DNA of 64,000 bases from Streptomyces nojiriensis (GTDB lineage Bacteria; Actinomycetota; Actinomycetes; Streptomycetales; Streptomycetaceae): NCBI RefSeq assembly GCF_017639205.1, contig NZ_CP071139.1, forward strand, positions 1,302,001-1,366,000, given 5' to 3'. Made by a program: the position numbers and the translations under genes. Shown in pieces: positions 16,087-25,506 of the stretch (its first letter is position 1; each line of letters opens with the position of its first letter). Under the pieces are notes generated by a model. It saw only the letters and a list, made by a program, of their open reading frames with translations, was not told the origin of the DNA and did no database searches.

Positions 16087-17838
16087 TCACCTCATCGGCG
16101 GTCGTCCCGTCGCCGTCGGCGGGGCCAGCGGCACCTGCCACTCCAGGCAGGTGCCCCGCTCCCCGTCGCCCCGCCCCGCGACCGCCATCCGGCCGCCCAG
16201 CCTTTCGGCCCGCTCGGCCAGGTTCCGCAATCCGCTGCGCCGGCCGCCCGCGGACGGGCCGACCCCGTTGTCGGTCACGGTGACGGTCAGGTTCCCCCCG
16301 GCCGCGGCGATCGAGACCTCTGCCCGGGTGGCCCCGGCATGGCGGGCGACGTTGGTGAGGGCTTCCCCCACCACGGCGAGGGCCTCGTCCGCGACGGCCG
16401 GCGGTACGCCGGTGTCGATCAGCCCCTCCATCCGCAGGGCCGGGGCGAAGCCCAGGACCGCAGCGGCCGCGTCCAGGGCCCGGACGAGGCGGGTACGCAG
16501 CGTGGACGCCTCACCGGGGGCCTCGTGCGCGCGGAGTCCGAAGATGGTGGAGCGGATGATCTTGATAGTGGCGTCCAGGTCGTCCACGGCGCGTGCGAGG
16601 CGTTCGGACGCCTGGGGATGGTCGACGAAGCGCTGTGCGCTCTGGAGGGTCATGCCGGTGGCGAAGAGGCGCTGGATCGCCAGGTCGTGGAGGTCGCGGG
16701 CGATGCGGTCGTGATCCTCCAGCAGGCTCATCTGCTCGGCGTCGCGGCGCCGGTCGGCAAGCTCCAGCGCGAGGGCGGCCTGGCCGGCGAACCCCGGCAG
16801 TGCGGCGATTTCGGCGGTGGCGAACAGGGGGCGGCCGTGCCGGCGGGCCAGGATCAGGACGCCGCTGAGCCGTTCCTTGGTGCCGACGGTGACGGCGACC
16901 GCCGGGCCGAAGCCCGTCCATCGCTCCGGTTGCACGGTGACGCGCTCGTCGGCCGCCACGTCGGGGACCGTGACGAGGCCGTCGCGGGCCAGTGCGGCCT
17001 CGGCGAGAGTGCCCCGGGTGCTGGGCAGGACGATCCCGCGGTGCGCCTCGGCTCCCTCCCCGAGGGCGATCGAGCCCCTCAGCTCACCGGCGGAGCCGAG
17101 CAGGTAGAAGACGCCCATGTCGGCGCCGGTGATGTCCGTGGACCGCTCCAGCATGCCGTGGAGGACCTCGTCCTCGGGGGCTCCGGAGAGCAGGGCGCTG
17201 GTGATGTCGGAGCCGGCTTCCAGCCAGCGCTCGCGCAGCCGGACCTCCTCGAAGAGCCGGGCGTTCTCGATGGCGATGCCGGCTGCGACGGCGAGGGTGG
17301 ACAGCACCGCCTCGTCCTCGGCGTCGAACTCGGCTCCGCCGCGCTTCTCGGTCAGATAGAGGTTGCCGAAGACCTCCTCGCGGACCCGGACCGGCACTCC
17401 GAGGAAGGAGTGCATCGCCGGGTGGTGGGGCGGGAACCCGTACGAGGCGGGGTGCTCGGACAGCTCCGACAGCCGGAGCGGCTCGGGGTGGCGGATCAGC
17501 TCGCCGAGGATGCCGTGGCCCGACGGCAGGTCCCCGATCTGCCTGCGCAGGCCGTCGCTGATGCCGACGGGCAGGAACGCGGCCAGCTTCTTGTCGTCCC
17601 CGATGACGCCGAGGGCCCCGTACTCGGCGTCCACGAGCTGCACGGCGGCCTCGACGATGCCGTGCAGGACCTGTGGCAGGTCGAGTTCCCGGCCCACCGA
17701 CATGACGGCTTCGAGCAGGCCGTTCAGCCGGTCGCGGGTGCCCCTGACCTCGTCGATCCGCACCTGGAGTTCGTCCAGCAGCTCGTCGAGCCGCAGCCGT
17801 GGGACACCGCTCCGGGCGGGCTGGTCGCCTGCGCTCAT
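16087..17838 (-). CDS. osdK: Double-GAF sensor histidine kinase, OsdK/DevS-like
   Basis: 583 aa. Two GAF domains (about 52-195 and 208-362) precede a HisKA_3 dimerisation domain with phospho-acceptor His384 in DHDRIARDLHD and a HATPase domain (GEALTNVARHAGATRAEVSI, TVTDNGVGPSAGG). The first GAF contains GFPPHHPAMHSFLGVPVRVR; the equivalent stretch in mycobacterial DosS/DosT carries the heme-ligating histidine, so O2/NO/CO or redox sensing is plausible but heme binding is not proven here. No transmembrane segments, so cytosolic. Start ATG at 17838 has GGAGG upstream. It should phosphorylate the regulator encoded convergently at 15373; kinase and regulator are on opposite strands rather than in one operon. 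Confidence 0.88.
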   Translation of the reverse strand: MSAGDQPARSGVPRLRLDELLDELQVRIDEVRGTRDRLNGLLEAVMSVGRELDLPQVLHGIVEAAVQLVDAEYGALGVIGDDKKLAAFLPVGISDGLRRQIGDLPSGHGILGELIRHPEPLRLSELSEHPASYGFPPHHPAMHSFLGVPVRVREEVFGNLYLTEKRGGAEFDAEDEAVLSTLAVAAGIAIENARLFEEVRLRERWLEAGSDITSALLSGAPEDEVLHGMLERSTDITGADMGVFYLLGSAGELRGSIALGEGAEAHRGIVLPSTRGTLAEAALARDGLVTVPDVAADERVTVQPERWTGFGPAVAVTVGTKERLSGVLILARRHGRPLFATAEIAALPGFAGQAALALELADRRRDAEQMSLLEDHDRIARDLHDLAIQRLFATGMTLQSAQRFVDHPQASERLARAVDDLDATIKIIRSTIFGLRAHEAPGEASTLRTRLVRALDAAAAVLGFAPALRMEGLIDTGVPPAVADEALAVVGEALTNVARHAGATRAEVSIAAAGGNLTVTVTDNGVGPSAGGRRSGLRNLAERAERLGGRMAVAGRGDGERGTCLEWQVPLAPPTATGRPPMR

Positions 17839-17980
17839 GCCCCACCTCCGGCCGGCAACGAGGGCGGCAGGGCCGCCGCCTCCACCGTAGCTCCGGGCCC
17901 GAGGACCTTCCCACTCGTCGCGACCGCACCGGGCCGGTCGGCGGTCGGCCCCGGTCCGCGTCGGCCCGCGTCGGCCCGCG

Positions 17981-18844
17981 TCAGTCGGTGGGCACGGTGA
18001 TCACCGGACAGTGCGCACGGTGCAGGAGGCCGTGGACGACGGATCCGATCCGCATGCCGGTGTACCCCCCTCGGCCGCGGCGGCCCACGACGACGGCCAG
18101 GGCGTGCTCGGCGGCCCGGGCCAGTTCCTCGACCGGGTGGCCGGTGAGGACCTCGCGGGTCACGCGCACGTCCGGGTACTTCTCGGACAGGCCGGCGGTG
18201 GCCTCGGAGAGCAGGGCGCGCTGGGCCCGGAGCGCCTCCTCCGCCCCGTCCGACATGATCAGCGGCGGCTGCCACACGCAGACGACGCGCAGCGTGGCCC
18301 CGCGCAGGTCTGCCTCGTCGAAGGCGAAGGCCAGCGCGGCCGTGGCGGTCGGGCTGCCGTCGATCCCCGCGACGACGTAGGGCGGCTGCAGGCTGATGTG
18401 CTCGGCGTCGCCCACGACGACGACCGGGCAGTGGGCCTGGGCCGTGACGGGGACCACGAGCGAGCCGGCGCTGAGGAACTCCGCGGTGCGGCTCAGGTGC
18501 CGGGAGCCGAGGACGATCATGCGGGCGTCCCGCGCCGCGCCGCCCAGGACCGGGGCGGGAGAGCCTCCCAGCAGCTCGCCGGTGACGCGCGCCTCGGGGT
18601 GGCGGTCGCGCACCCAGCCGCACGCGGCTTCGAGCAGGTCGGCCCCGGCCCGGCGCAGGGCGATCTGCCCGGGGGTGTCGTCGACGTGATGGGCGTCGTG
18701 CCGGGACGGTACCGCGAGGACCAGGCGCAGCGGCAGCCTGCGCCGGTGGGCTTCGTCGGCGGCCCAGGCCAGGGGGAGGTGCCACTCCCGGTCCGGGTCG
18801 ATGCCCACGACGATGCCGTGGCTTCCCGACCGGCGGCCGTTCAT
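17981..18844 (-). CDS. Universal stress protein, tandem Usp domains
   Basis: 287 aa with two Usp folds (about 9-145 and 155-287). The first has GIVVGIDPDREWHLPLAWAA, but its ATP-loop is modified (MIVLGSRHLSRTAEFLSAGS); the second has VVGRRGRGGYTGMRIGSVVH followed by HGLLHRAHCPVITVPTD, a GRRGRGG...GSV nucleotide-binding pattern of the ATP-binding subgroup. Its start overlaps the stop of the next Usp gene upstream (ATGA at 18841-18844), so they form a coupled pair. Usp proteins of this type are core members of DevR/OsdR regulons and are thought to help cells survive hypoxia or growth arrest. Confidence 0.9.
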   Translation of the reverse strand: MNGRRSGSHGIVVGIDPDREWHLPLAWAADEAHRRRLPLRLVLAVPSRHDAHHVDDTPGQIALRRAGADLLEAACGWVRDRHPEARVTGELLGGSPAPVLGGAARDARMIVLGSRHLSRTAEFLSAGSLVVPVTAQAHCPVVVVGDAEHISLQPPYVVAGIDGSPTATAALAFAFDEADLRGATLRVVCVWQPPLIMSDGAEEALRAQRALLSEATAGLSEKYPDVRVTREVLTGHPVEELARAAEHALAVVVGRRGRGGYTGMRIGSVVHGLLHRAHCPVITVPTD

Positions 18845-19749
18845 GCCTGGCTCCCGGAATCTCCGCCGGTCCGGGGGATGAGGAGGACGGGGCAGTGTGC
18901 GTGGTGCAGCAGGCTGTGCGTGGCCTTGCCCAGGTTGGGGGCGAGCCCGAGGGGCCCGGGGGCCCGGCGGCCGCCCATGACGAGCAGGTCGGCGTGGCGG
19001 GACGCCTCGACCAGGACACCGGCGACGGAGACGCTCTTCTCCGCGTCGGCCTGCACGTCCAGGTCGGGGAACTCGCCGCGGATCACGTCCGTGGCGGCCC
19101 GCAGGGTCTCTTCGTGCCCGCTCGCGATCTCGTCGATGCCGTCGAGCATGCTGACCACCTCGCCGACGGACTGGAGGATGTTCCAGACGTGCAGCAGCCG
19201 CAGGGAGGCCTTGCGCAGCTCGGCTTCCCGGGCGGCGTACCGGGCGATCCGGAGGTCGTGCTCGTCGCGCACGGCTGCGAGGACGGTGCCGGCCTCCTCG
19301 GCTCCGGGGGTGCCGCGGACCACGATGACGGGGGTCATGGCGATGGCCGCCGTACCCAGCCCTACCGATCCGAGCAGGAGGGAGTTGAATCCGCCCAGGC
19401 CTCGGTTGCCCACCACGACCGTGCCGTGGCGGCCGGCGGCCCGGTGCAGCGCGGTGACCGCGTCGGCCCGGCTGAACTCGGTGGTCACGTTCAGGCCGGG
19501 GTACTCGGCCGCCACGGCCTTCGCCGTGTCGTCCAGCAGCTCCCGGCCGTTGAAGCGGACCCGTTCGACGGTTTCCGCCGACAGGTACAGGGACCTGCCT
19601 TCGGTGTCGGCCCCGTAGACGATGTGCAGGGGGCGGTCCCGGCGTACGGCTTCCCTGGCAGCCCACAGGGCTGCGGTGCGCGCCGGCTCGGAGCCGTCCA
19701 CGCCGACGGTGACCGAGCTGGTGTCCGGGGTGCGGAATGTGCTTTCCAC
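18841..19749 (-). CDS. Universal stress protein, tandem Usp domains
   Basis: 302 aa from the GTG at 19749, preceded by GGGAGGA; the longer open frame upstream is not Usp-like. Domain 1 (about 11-145) has VTVGVDGSEPARTAALWAAR and the ATP loop VVVGNRGLGGFNSLLLGSVG. Domain 2 (about 155-295) ends DLLVMGGRRAPGPLGLAPNL followed by THSLLHHAHCPVLLIPR, with a less canonical loop. It heads a two-gene Usp operon driven from the divergent region at 19.75-20.0 kb, which contains three palindromic boxes. Confidence 0.9.
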   Translation of the reverse strand: MESTFRTPDTSSVTVGVDGSEPARTAALWAAREAVRRDRPLHIVYGADTEGRSLYLSAETVERVRFNGRELLDDTAKAVAAEYPGLNVTTEFSRADAVTALHRAAGRHGTVVVGNRGLGGFNSLLLGSVGLGTAAIAMTPVIVVRGTPGAEEAGTVLAAVRDEHDLRIARYAAREAELRKASLRLLHVWNILQSVGEVVSMLDGIDEIASGHEETLRAATDVIRGEFPDLDVQADAEKSVSVAGVLVEASRHADLLVMGGRRAPGPLGLAPNLGKATHSLLHHAHCPVLLIPRTGGDSGSQA

Positions 19750-19838
19750 GATTCCTCCCAACCGAGGATCCGATGAAGGACACCCTTCACGCTGGCACCG
19801 CCGGTGCTCCGGGAGGAGGGCCGCCCGGGGCCGTCGAC

Positions 19839-19909
19839 GGGGCCGAAGGTCCCCTTCGCCCCCGTGTCGCCGGGACCCTTCCGGGCCCCGGGACGGGACC
19901 GTTCGGCCC
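19839..19909. promoter_or_regulatory. Triple dormancy-regulator boxes (group 2)
   Basis: GGGGCCGAAGGTCCCC (19839-19854), GGGACCCTTCCGGGCCCC (19872-19889) and GGGACCGTTCGGCCC (19895-19909) lie between the divergent Usp (19749) and CBS-BON (19999) starts. The last two are spaced about 21 bp centre to centre, like the pairs at 14.05, 23.05 and 28.13 kb. Confidence 0.65.
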
Positions 19910-19998
19910 TCGAACACGGGGCGGGCTCCGGCGGATGGTGGGGGCACGACTGGCACCGGACACCGGCCTCGCGTGGCGCGGCGGAGCAGGAGGACCTC

Positions 19999-20664
19999 AT
20001 GAAGCGCATCAAGGTGGCGGACCTGATGACCGACGAGGTCGTCTCCGTGGCCCCGGTCACCGCCTTCAAGGACGTCGCGAAGCTCCTCGCCCAGTACGAC
20101 ATCTCGGGGGTCCCCGTCCTGGACGACGAGGACCGTGTGGTGGGCGTCGTTTCCCAGACGGACCTGCTGGCCCACGCGGCGGGCGACCGGTCCGCGGGCT
20201 GGAACGGCTCGGGGACCGGGCCGCCCACCGCGGGCGACGTCATGTCCGCGCCCGCGGTGACCGTCCACGCCGAAGAGACGGTGGCCGACGCCGCACGGCT
20301 GATGACCCGCCGGAGCATCGAACGCCTCCCCGTCGTGGACGTGGAGGACCGGCTCGTCGGGATCGTCACCCGCCGGGACCTGCTCCGCACGTTCCTGCGC
20401 CCGGACTCCGAGATTCGCCGACGCGTCACCGACGAGGTAGTCGTGGAGGTACTGGGCGTGCCGGCCGATGACGTCGAGGTCCACGTGGTGGACGGCATCG
20501 TCACCCTGGACGGCGGTGTCGAGCGCCGAAGTCAGCTCGCTGCGCTGCTCGGCCTCGTCGAGCACCTCGACGGGGTCGTCGCGGTGGCATCACGGGTCAC
20601 CGCCCGCACCGACGACACGGCAACCGCTCACGCCGGGCGCGCCCGCCGCGCGATGCCGTGGTGA
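19999..20664 (+). CDS. CBS domain pair plus BON-like domain protein
   Basis: 221 aa from the ATG at 19999 with GCAGGAGGA upstream; the longer frame upstream overlaps the regulatory boxes and is not conserved in type. CBS1 (KVADLMTDEVVSVAPVTAFK, GVVSQTDLLAHAAG) and CBS2 (VMSAPAVTVHAEETVADAAR, LVGIVTRRDLLRTFLRPDSE) are followed by a BON-like segment (HVVDGIVTLDGGVERRSQLA). Likely a nucleotide-sensing accessory protein of the dormancy response. Divergent from the Usp pair and sharing its box cluster; the next CBS-BON gene follows after 44 bp, indicating an operon. Confidence 0.9.
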   Translation: MKRIKVADLMTDEVVSVAPVTAFKDVAKLLAQYDISGVPVLDDEDRVVGVVSQTDLLAHAAGDRSAGWNGSGTGPPTAGDVMSAPAVTVHAEETVADAARLMTRRSIERLPVVDVEDRLVGIVTRRDLLRTFLRPDSEIRRRVTDEVVVEVLGVPADDVEVHVVDGIVTLDGGVERRSQLAALLGLVEHLDGVVAVASRVTARTDDTATAHAGRARRAMPW

Positions 20665-20708
20665 CGCCGCGCCGGACCGTACGGAAGAACACGAAGGAAG
20701 TCGCAGCC

Positions 20709-21311
20709 ATGAAGCACCTGCGCACCGTCGAGGACGTCATGACACACGCCGCGATCTCCGTCGAGCGAGGAACCGCGTTCAAGGACGTCGTGGAGGCCCT
20801 GCGGATGTGGAACGTCAGCGCGCTCCCCGTCGTGGCCCGGGACGGGCAGGTGGCCGGCGTCGTCTCCGAGGCCGACCTGCTGCTCAAGGCCCAGGGCCCC
20901 GGCACGGCCCACGAGACCACCGCCGAACAGCTGATGACCCGCCCGGCCGTGACCGTCACGGCGGAGGCCACCATCCCCGCCGCGGCCCGTCTGATGGCCC
21001 GCGGACACCTCAAGCGCCTTCCCGTGGTCGACGGCGACGGCCGCCTCGTCGGCGTCGTCAGCCGGGGCGACCTGCTCAAGGTCTTCCTGCGCCCCGACAG
21101 CGACATCGGCGCCGAGGTGCGCGAGCTGATCACGTACCAGCTGATCCCGCACGGTTCCGCCGAGGTGTACGTCCACGTCGCCAACGGCATCGCGTACCTG
21201 CACGGGTCGCTGCCGGACCCGGCGATGGCGGACGTCGTCGTGCGCGCCGCCGGCACCGTACCGGGAGTCGTTGACGTCAAGGCGGATTTCACCACCCCGG
21301 TACCCGCGTGA
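20709..21311 (+). CDS. CBS domain pair plus BON-like domain protein
   Basis: 200 aa from the ATG at 20709 (GAAGGA upstream). CBS motifs VEDVMTHAAISVERGTAFKD and LMTRPAVTVTAEATIPAAAR, with LKRLPVVDGDGRLVGVVSRG, precede a BON-like tail (VHVANGIAYLHGSLPDP). Similar to the proteins at 14626 and 28492 in the CBS1 phrase SEADLLLK. Part of the operon 19999-22343 with another CBS-BON gene and the Acg-like gene. Confidence 0.9.
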   Translation: MKHLRTVEDVMTHAAISVERGTAFKDVVEALRMWNVSALPVVARDGQVAGVVSEADLLLKAQGPGTAHETTAEQLMTRPAVTVTAEATIPAAARLMARGHLKRLPVVDGDGRLVGVVSRGDLLKVFLRPDSDIGAEVRELITYQLIPHGSAEVYVHVANGIAYLHGSLPDPAMADVVVRAAGTVPGVVDVKADFTTPVPA

Positions 21312-21335
21312 GGCCGCACAGACAGGACCAGTCCC

Positions 21336-22343
21336 ATGACCGCAACACACCTCGACCCCGCCACCGTGGCGCGGCTCGTCGACGACGCCGTCACCGCCCC
21401 GTCCATGCACAACGCCCAGCCGTGGAAGTTCGTGTTCCGGGCGGGCAGTGGAGTCCTGGCCCTGTACGGCGATCCGGAACGCGCCATGACGCGCACCGAC
21501 CCGAACCACCGCGCCCTCCACCTCGGTTGTGCCGCGGCGCTGTTCAACCTGCGCGTGTCCGCGGCCTGGAACGGCCTCCCGGTCCGCGTACGGCTCTTGC
21601 CGGACGACTCCGAGCCATGGCTGCTCGCCACGGTGGCCTTCGACGGAACCGCGGGTGAGGAGCGCGAGTTGGCCTCCCTGCACGACGCCGTCCGGCGTCG
21701 CCGCACCAGCCGGTACCCCTTCGGCGACGATCCGGTGCCCGATGCGCTGCTGGACGGCCTGGCGGCAGCGGCCCGCATGGAGGGCTGCCGGCTGACCGTC
21801 CCGGACACGTGGCACATCGACACCGTGCTCGGGCTGGTGCGGGACGCGGAACACCGCGAGGAGATCGATCCGCTCGTCCGGGCCGAGACCGCGGCCTGGA
21901 CCTCCCGCGTGCGGGGCGCCACGGGCGGGCGTCGCGACGGCGTTCCCGCCGCCGCCTTCGGGCCGAGGAGTTCCGCGGGCCCCGCCCCCGTACGCGACTT
22001 CGGTCGGGCCGGGCCGGTGCCGGATCGCGGCTGGGCCGTGTTCGAGAAGCGGCCGCAGCTGGCCCTGCTCGGTACTTCGGGGGACACGAGAACCGACTGG
22101 CTGCACGCCGGCCAGGCGCTGGAGCGTGTCCTTCTGCAGGCCACTGCCGACGGCCTCGCCACCTCGATGACCTCCCAGCCCCTGGAATGGCCGGAGCTGC
22201 GGTGGACGGTCCGCGATCCGGTCGCGGCCGTGGGACATGTCCAGATGGTCCTCCGCCTCGGCTACGGTCCCGCTGGGCCCGCCACACCGCGCCGCCCGGT
22301 GTCCGAGGTACTGGAAGTCCGGGAGATCCGGGAGCTGCCGTAG
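21336..22343 (+). CDS. Acg-like nitroreductase family protein
   Basis: 335 aa. The N-terminus VARLVDDAVTAPSMHNAQPW is the hallmark of the Acg (Rv2032) group of dormancy-regulon nitroreductase-like proteins. Internal segments RRRTSRYPFGDDPVPDALLD and a C-terminal block (LHAGQALERVLLQATADGLA, HVQMVLRLGYGPAGPATPRR) correspond to two fused nitroreductase halves in which FMN contacts are partly lost. Acg itself was proposed to sequester FMN rather than catalyse; the same may hold here. It follows the CBS-BON gene by 24 bp, so it is in that operon. Confidence 0.88.
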   Translation: MTATHLDPATVARLVDDAVTAPSMHNAQPWKFVFRAGSGVLALYGDPERAMTRTDPNHRALHLGCAAALFNLRVSAAWNGLPVRVRLLPDDSEPWLLATVAFDGTAGEERELASLHDAVRRRRTSRYPFGDDPVPDALLDGLAAAARMEGCRLTVPDTWHIDTVLGLVRDAEHREEIDPLVRAETAAWTSRVRGATGGRRDGVPAAAFGPRSSAGPAPVRDFGRAGPVPDRGWAVFEKRPQLALLGTSGDTRTDWLHAGQALERVLLQATADGLATSMTSQPLEWPELRWTVRDPVAAVGHVQMVLRLGYGPAGPATPRRPVSEVLEVREIRELP

Positions 22344-22373
22344 GCCGTGCCGAGGTCGGGGCCGGCGCCGGTC

Positions 22374-22970
22374 TCAGTCGTCGCCGGCTCCCTGGCCCGG
22401 GCGCAGGCGGCCGGACCAGAAGGGCTCGATGTCCGCCCACTCGGCTGCCCAGGCCCGTGCGCTGCGCGCGTCCACGATGCGCAGGCGCACGGTGACGGCG
22501 GCGCCGCCGACGAGCACGATTGCGGCCAGCGCACCGACGCCGGCCGCCGCCGCGTTCAGGGCGATGTGGGCCTGGTCGGGCGGCGCGGTGGCCGCCCTGC
22601 CGTCGTCGTCGACCCACACGCGGATCGTGTCACCGCTACGGGTCGCTGCCGGAACGCGGACGGTTGCCGTGTGCGTGCGGTGGGCGGGGTAGTACCAGGT
22701 GGCGGTGGCCACGGTGGACGGCGGACCGCTCGGCCGGTCACCGGCTCGGTAGGCCGTCTTCCCGACCGTGGTGGCCGTCACGGTGTGCCGGTGGCGCGCG
22801 CTGTCCTCGGCGGCGCGCCGGCCGTCCGTCCAGGTGGCCCGGCCGAGGGCGACACCGGCGATCACGGCCAGCAGACAGGTCAGCGCGAAGGCGGCGTGCA
22901 TACGGGTCCGGGCGCGGTCGGCAGCACGCCTGAGCGGGTTGCCCCGGGTCCTCTTCCTCCGTCGGTACAT
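22374..22970 (-). CDS. Rv1733c-like two-pass membrane protein
   Basis: 198 aa from the ATG at 22970. An Arg-rich N-terminus is followed by a first membrane span (AAFALTCLLAVIAGVALG), an extracellular segment of about 90 residues with HRHTVTATTVGKTAYRAGD, VATATWYYPAHRTHTATVRV and GDTIRVWVDDDGRAATAPPD, then a second span (AAAAGVGALAAIVLVGGAAV). This architecture and the WYYP/VWVD motifs match the Rv1733c family, a strongly DosR-induced conserved membrane antigen in M. tuberculosis. Function is unknown. A box pair lies 62-96 bp upstream of its start. Confidence 0.88.
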   Translation of the reverse strand: MYRRRKRTRGNPLRRAADRARTRMHAAFALTCLLAVIAGVALGRATWTDGRRAAEDSARHRHTVTATTVGKTAYRAGDRPSGPPSTVATATWYYPAHRTHTATVRVPAATRSGDTIRVWVDDDGRAATAPPDQAHIALNAAAAGVGALAAIVLVGGAAVTVRLRIVDARSARAWAAEWADIEPFWSGRLRPGQGAGDD

Positions 22971-23031
22971 GGCGCGCCTCCGTGCCGGTCCGGCTGATGC
23001 CACTGTGGCGCAGCCGGCCGCTGGTCCGCTT

Positions 23032-23066
23032 GGGCCGGACGGATCCCTGCGGGGGCCGTCCGGCCC
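23032..23066. promoter_or_regulatory. Tandem dormancy-regulator boxes (pair 3)
   Basis: GGGCCGGACGGATCCC (23032-23047) and GGGCCGTCCGGCCC (23053-23066), centres 20 bp apart, lie upstream of the Rv1733c-like gene start (22970). Confidence 0.65.
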
Positions 23067-23106
23067 TCCCGATGGCGGCTCTCGCGGGACCGCGGCGGTT
23101 GCCGGG

Positions 23107-25506
23107 TCAGCCCTTGAACAGCCGGAACCACCGCTCCCGGCCCGCGGCGACGTCTTCCCTGCGGTCGCCGGGCAGGACCAGGGGCACCGGGCCCAGGAGC
23201 GACGGGGGGACGCTGATGCCGATCCGGCCGGGCCGGAGGCGGATACGGATGTCCCGGTGCCCCAGGTAGGAGATCGAGAACGAGGACCGGGGCACCTCGG
23301 ACAGGGGCACCGGGTCGATGTGCAGGCCGTCGCCGTGGGGTTCGAGTCCGACGATGCCGCGTTCGACGAGGTCGAGCGTGCCGCCCATGGCGCCCAGGTG
23401 GATCCCTTCGCCGGTGGTGCCGCCCTGGACGTCGGTGATGTCGCCGAGCAGGGCTTCCTGGCAGTAGCGCCAGGCATCCGGGCCCTGCTGCCGGGCGAGG
23501 ACCCAGCCGTGTACGAGGCTGCTGAGCGTGGAGCCGTGGCAGGTGCGCCGCAGGTAGTAGGCCACCGTCCTGCGCCAGAGGTCGTCGTCGAGGCGGTATC
23601 CGAGCCGGGTGAACAGTGACGCGAGTTCGGTGGGGCGGAAGAGGTATCCGAGCATGAGGGTGTCGGCCTGCTTGGAGGCCTGGTAGCGGTTGGGGGTGTC
23701 GCCCTCGGCTTCCAGGATGCGGTCCAGTCGGCGGATGTCGTGGTACCGGGCGCGGTAGCCGTCCCAGTCGAGCTCGGCGAGGTCCCCGTAGCCGTGGAAC
23801 TGGCTGATCACGTCCCGGTGGAACGGCACGTACAAGCGGTACGAGAGGTCCTCCCAGGAGCGGAGGTCGTCGGGGCCGATGCCGAGTTGTGCGAGGAGCT
23901 CGGCGCGTCGGGCCGCCGGGAGTTCCCCGTACAGTTCGAGGGCGCGGGCGAGCACCCACGCGGCGGTGACGTTGGTGTGGGCGTTGTCGTCTATGCCGGG
24001 TGTGGCGGCGTCCGGGTAGGCGTCGTGGTATTCGTCCGGGCCGACGATGCCGCGGATCCGGTAGCGGCCGAGGCCGCTGTCCCAGGTCGCCTCGCCGGCC
24101 CAGAAGTCGGCCGTGTTCAGCAGGAGTTCGGCTCCGGGGCCGCGCATGAAGCCGGTGTCACCGGTGGCTTGCCCGTACCGCCACACGTTCCAGGCGATGG
24201 CCGACCCCACGTGGTGCTGGAGGTGGGAGTGGTCGGGCAGCCAGCGGCCGGAGCGCGGATTGAGGTGCAGCCGCTGTGTCTCCTCGATTCCGGAACTGCC
24301 GCTCTGCCAGGGGAACATCGCTCCCCTGGCCCCGGCGCGGCGGGCGGCCTCCCGTGCCACCGGGAGCCGTCGGTGCCGGTACATCAACAGGGCGCGGGCG
24401 GTCTCGGGGAGGTGGAGGGCGAGGTAGGGCAGGACGAACAGCTCGTCCCAGAAGATGTGTCCCCGGTACGCCTCGCCGTGAAGGCCGCGGGCCGGGACTC
24501 CGGCGTCGAGCTCCGCGGTGTGCGGCGAGAGGGTCTGCAGGACGTGGAAGGCGTGCAGCCGTAGCACGCTGCCGGTCTCGCCGGGCGCCTTCACCTCCCC
24601 TTCGCTCCACAGGCGTTGCCAGGACGCCCGGTGGGAGGCCAGCAGGTGGGGGAAGTCCGGGGCGTGTACGGCACGGTCGATGCTCCGGCTCAGGGGATCG
24701 GCCGGGGGGCGGTCGAGGGAGGTGCACAGGGCGGCGGTCTTCACGACGACGACCTGGGCGGCCCGCCTGATCGGCAGGACGAAGGTCTGGGTGGCGGCGG
24801 TCGCGGTGCATGCCCGGCCCACCGGCGCCAGCGGACGTGCTGTCGTCCGGACCGCGAGCCCGATCCGAACCCGTGAGGTGCGGGTGGTGCAGGACAGCCA
24901 GGCGGTGCCCTCGGCCCGCACCCCGGCCCGGTGTCCGACGAGGTGCCGCCCGGCCAGCGCGCGGTAGCGGTCGACGCCCGCGTTCGTGACGTCGCCGTCG
25001 AGTACGGACTCGATCTCGATCCTGCCGCTCCAGCCGTACGCCCTGAAGACCGTGTTCTGCGCGGCCAGGACCGGGTCGCCCATGTGGACGAGACGGGTGT
25101 GCGTGACGCCCAGGCGGCGGTCCTCGGCGTCGTGGAAGAGCATGCGGCGGGTGAGCGTACCGGCGTGCAGGTCCAGCGATACGTGGCTGTGGCTCAGGGT
25201 CGGGTGGTCGGGCGTGAGCCAGTCGCCGGGCGGTGCGCCCTCGGGCAGGCAGCGGTACCGCAGGGCGGTCCAGTCCGGCAGCCGGACCATGTCCTCGTTG
25301 GAGACCGTTCGTCCGCCGATGGCGGAGGTGAGCCGGTCGTAGCAGCCGGCGAGGTACGTACCCGGGTAGTGGATGTCGTCGGCGACGCTCTCGGGGGCCG
25401 AACCCCGGGTGGCGAAGCGGCCGTTGCCCAGGGTGCACAGGGACTCGACGAGCCGCTCGGCCTTGGGGTCGTAGCGGTGGTAATCCCAGCGCCAGGGCGT
25501 GTTCAC
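23107..25506 (-). CDS. Glycoside hydrolase family 65 protein (disaccharide phosphorylase type)
   Basis: 799 aa from a GTG at 25506 that overlaps the stop of the HAD gene (GTGA). The GH65 N-terminal domain begins WRWDYHRYDPKAERLVESLC with ETLCTLGNG-like wording. The catalytic (alpha/alpha)6 barrel contains GAMFPWQSGSSGIEETQ and the acid motif GIVGPDEYHDAYPD with Glu492. The segment ASKQADTLMLGYLF and the downstream GSTLSSLVHG correspond to the phosphate-binding region of maltose, trehalose and kojibiose phosphorylases. With an adjacent beta-PGM-like phosphatase/mutase it could break a disaccharide to glucose plus beta-glucose-1-phosphate and feed glycolysis. Specificity cannot be read by eye. 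Confidence 0.92.
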   Translation of the reverse strand: MNTPWRWDYHRYDPKAERLVESLCTLGNGRFATRGSAPESVADDIHYPGTYLAGCYDRLTSAIGGRTVSNEDMVRLPDWTALRYRCLPEGAPPGDWLTPDHPTLSHSHVSLDLHAGTLTRRMLFHDAEDRRLGVTHTRLVHMGDPVLAAQNTVFRAYGWSGRIEIESVLDGDVTNAGVDRYRALAGRHLVGHRAGVRAEGTAWLSCTTRTSRVRIGLAVRTTARPLAPVGRACTATAATQTFVLPIRRAAQVVVVKTAALCTSLDRPPADPLSRSIDRAVHAPDFPHLLASHRASWQRLWSEGEVKAPGETGSVLRLHAFHVLQTLSPHTAELDAGVPARGLHGEAYRGHIFWDELFVLPYLALHLPETARALLMYRHRRLPVAREAARRAGARGAMFPWQSGSSGIEETQRLHLNPRSGRWLPDHSHLQHHVGSAIAWNVWRYGQATGDTGFMRGPGAELLLNTADFWAGEATWDSGLGRYRIRGIVGPDEYHDAYPDAATPGIDDNAHTNVTAAWVLARALELYGELPAARRAELLAQLGIGPDDLRSWEDLSYRLYVPFHRDVISQFHGYGDLAELDWDGYRARYHDIRRLDRILEAEGDTPNRYQASKQADTLMLGYLFRPTELASLFTRLGYRLDDDLWRRTVAYYLRRTCHGSTLSSLVHGWVLARQQGPDAWRYCQEALLGDITDVQGGTTGEGIHLGAMGGTLDLVERGIVGLEPHGDGLHIDPVPLSEVPRSSFSISYLGHRDIRIRLRPGRIGISVPPSLLGPVPLVLPGDRREDVAAGRERWFRLFKG

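Noticed and set aside
17931..17955. Another dormancy box upstream of the kinase (GGGCCGGTCGGC)
   Set aside because: Only one good half-site in a GC-rich, repetitive stretch; the palindrome is not complete, so it was not counted.
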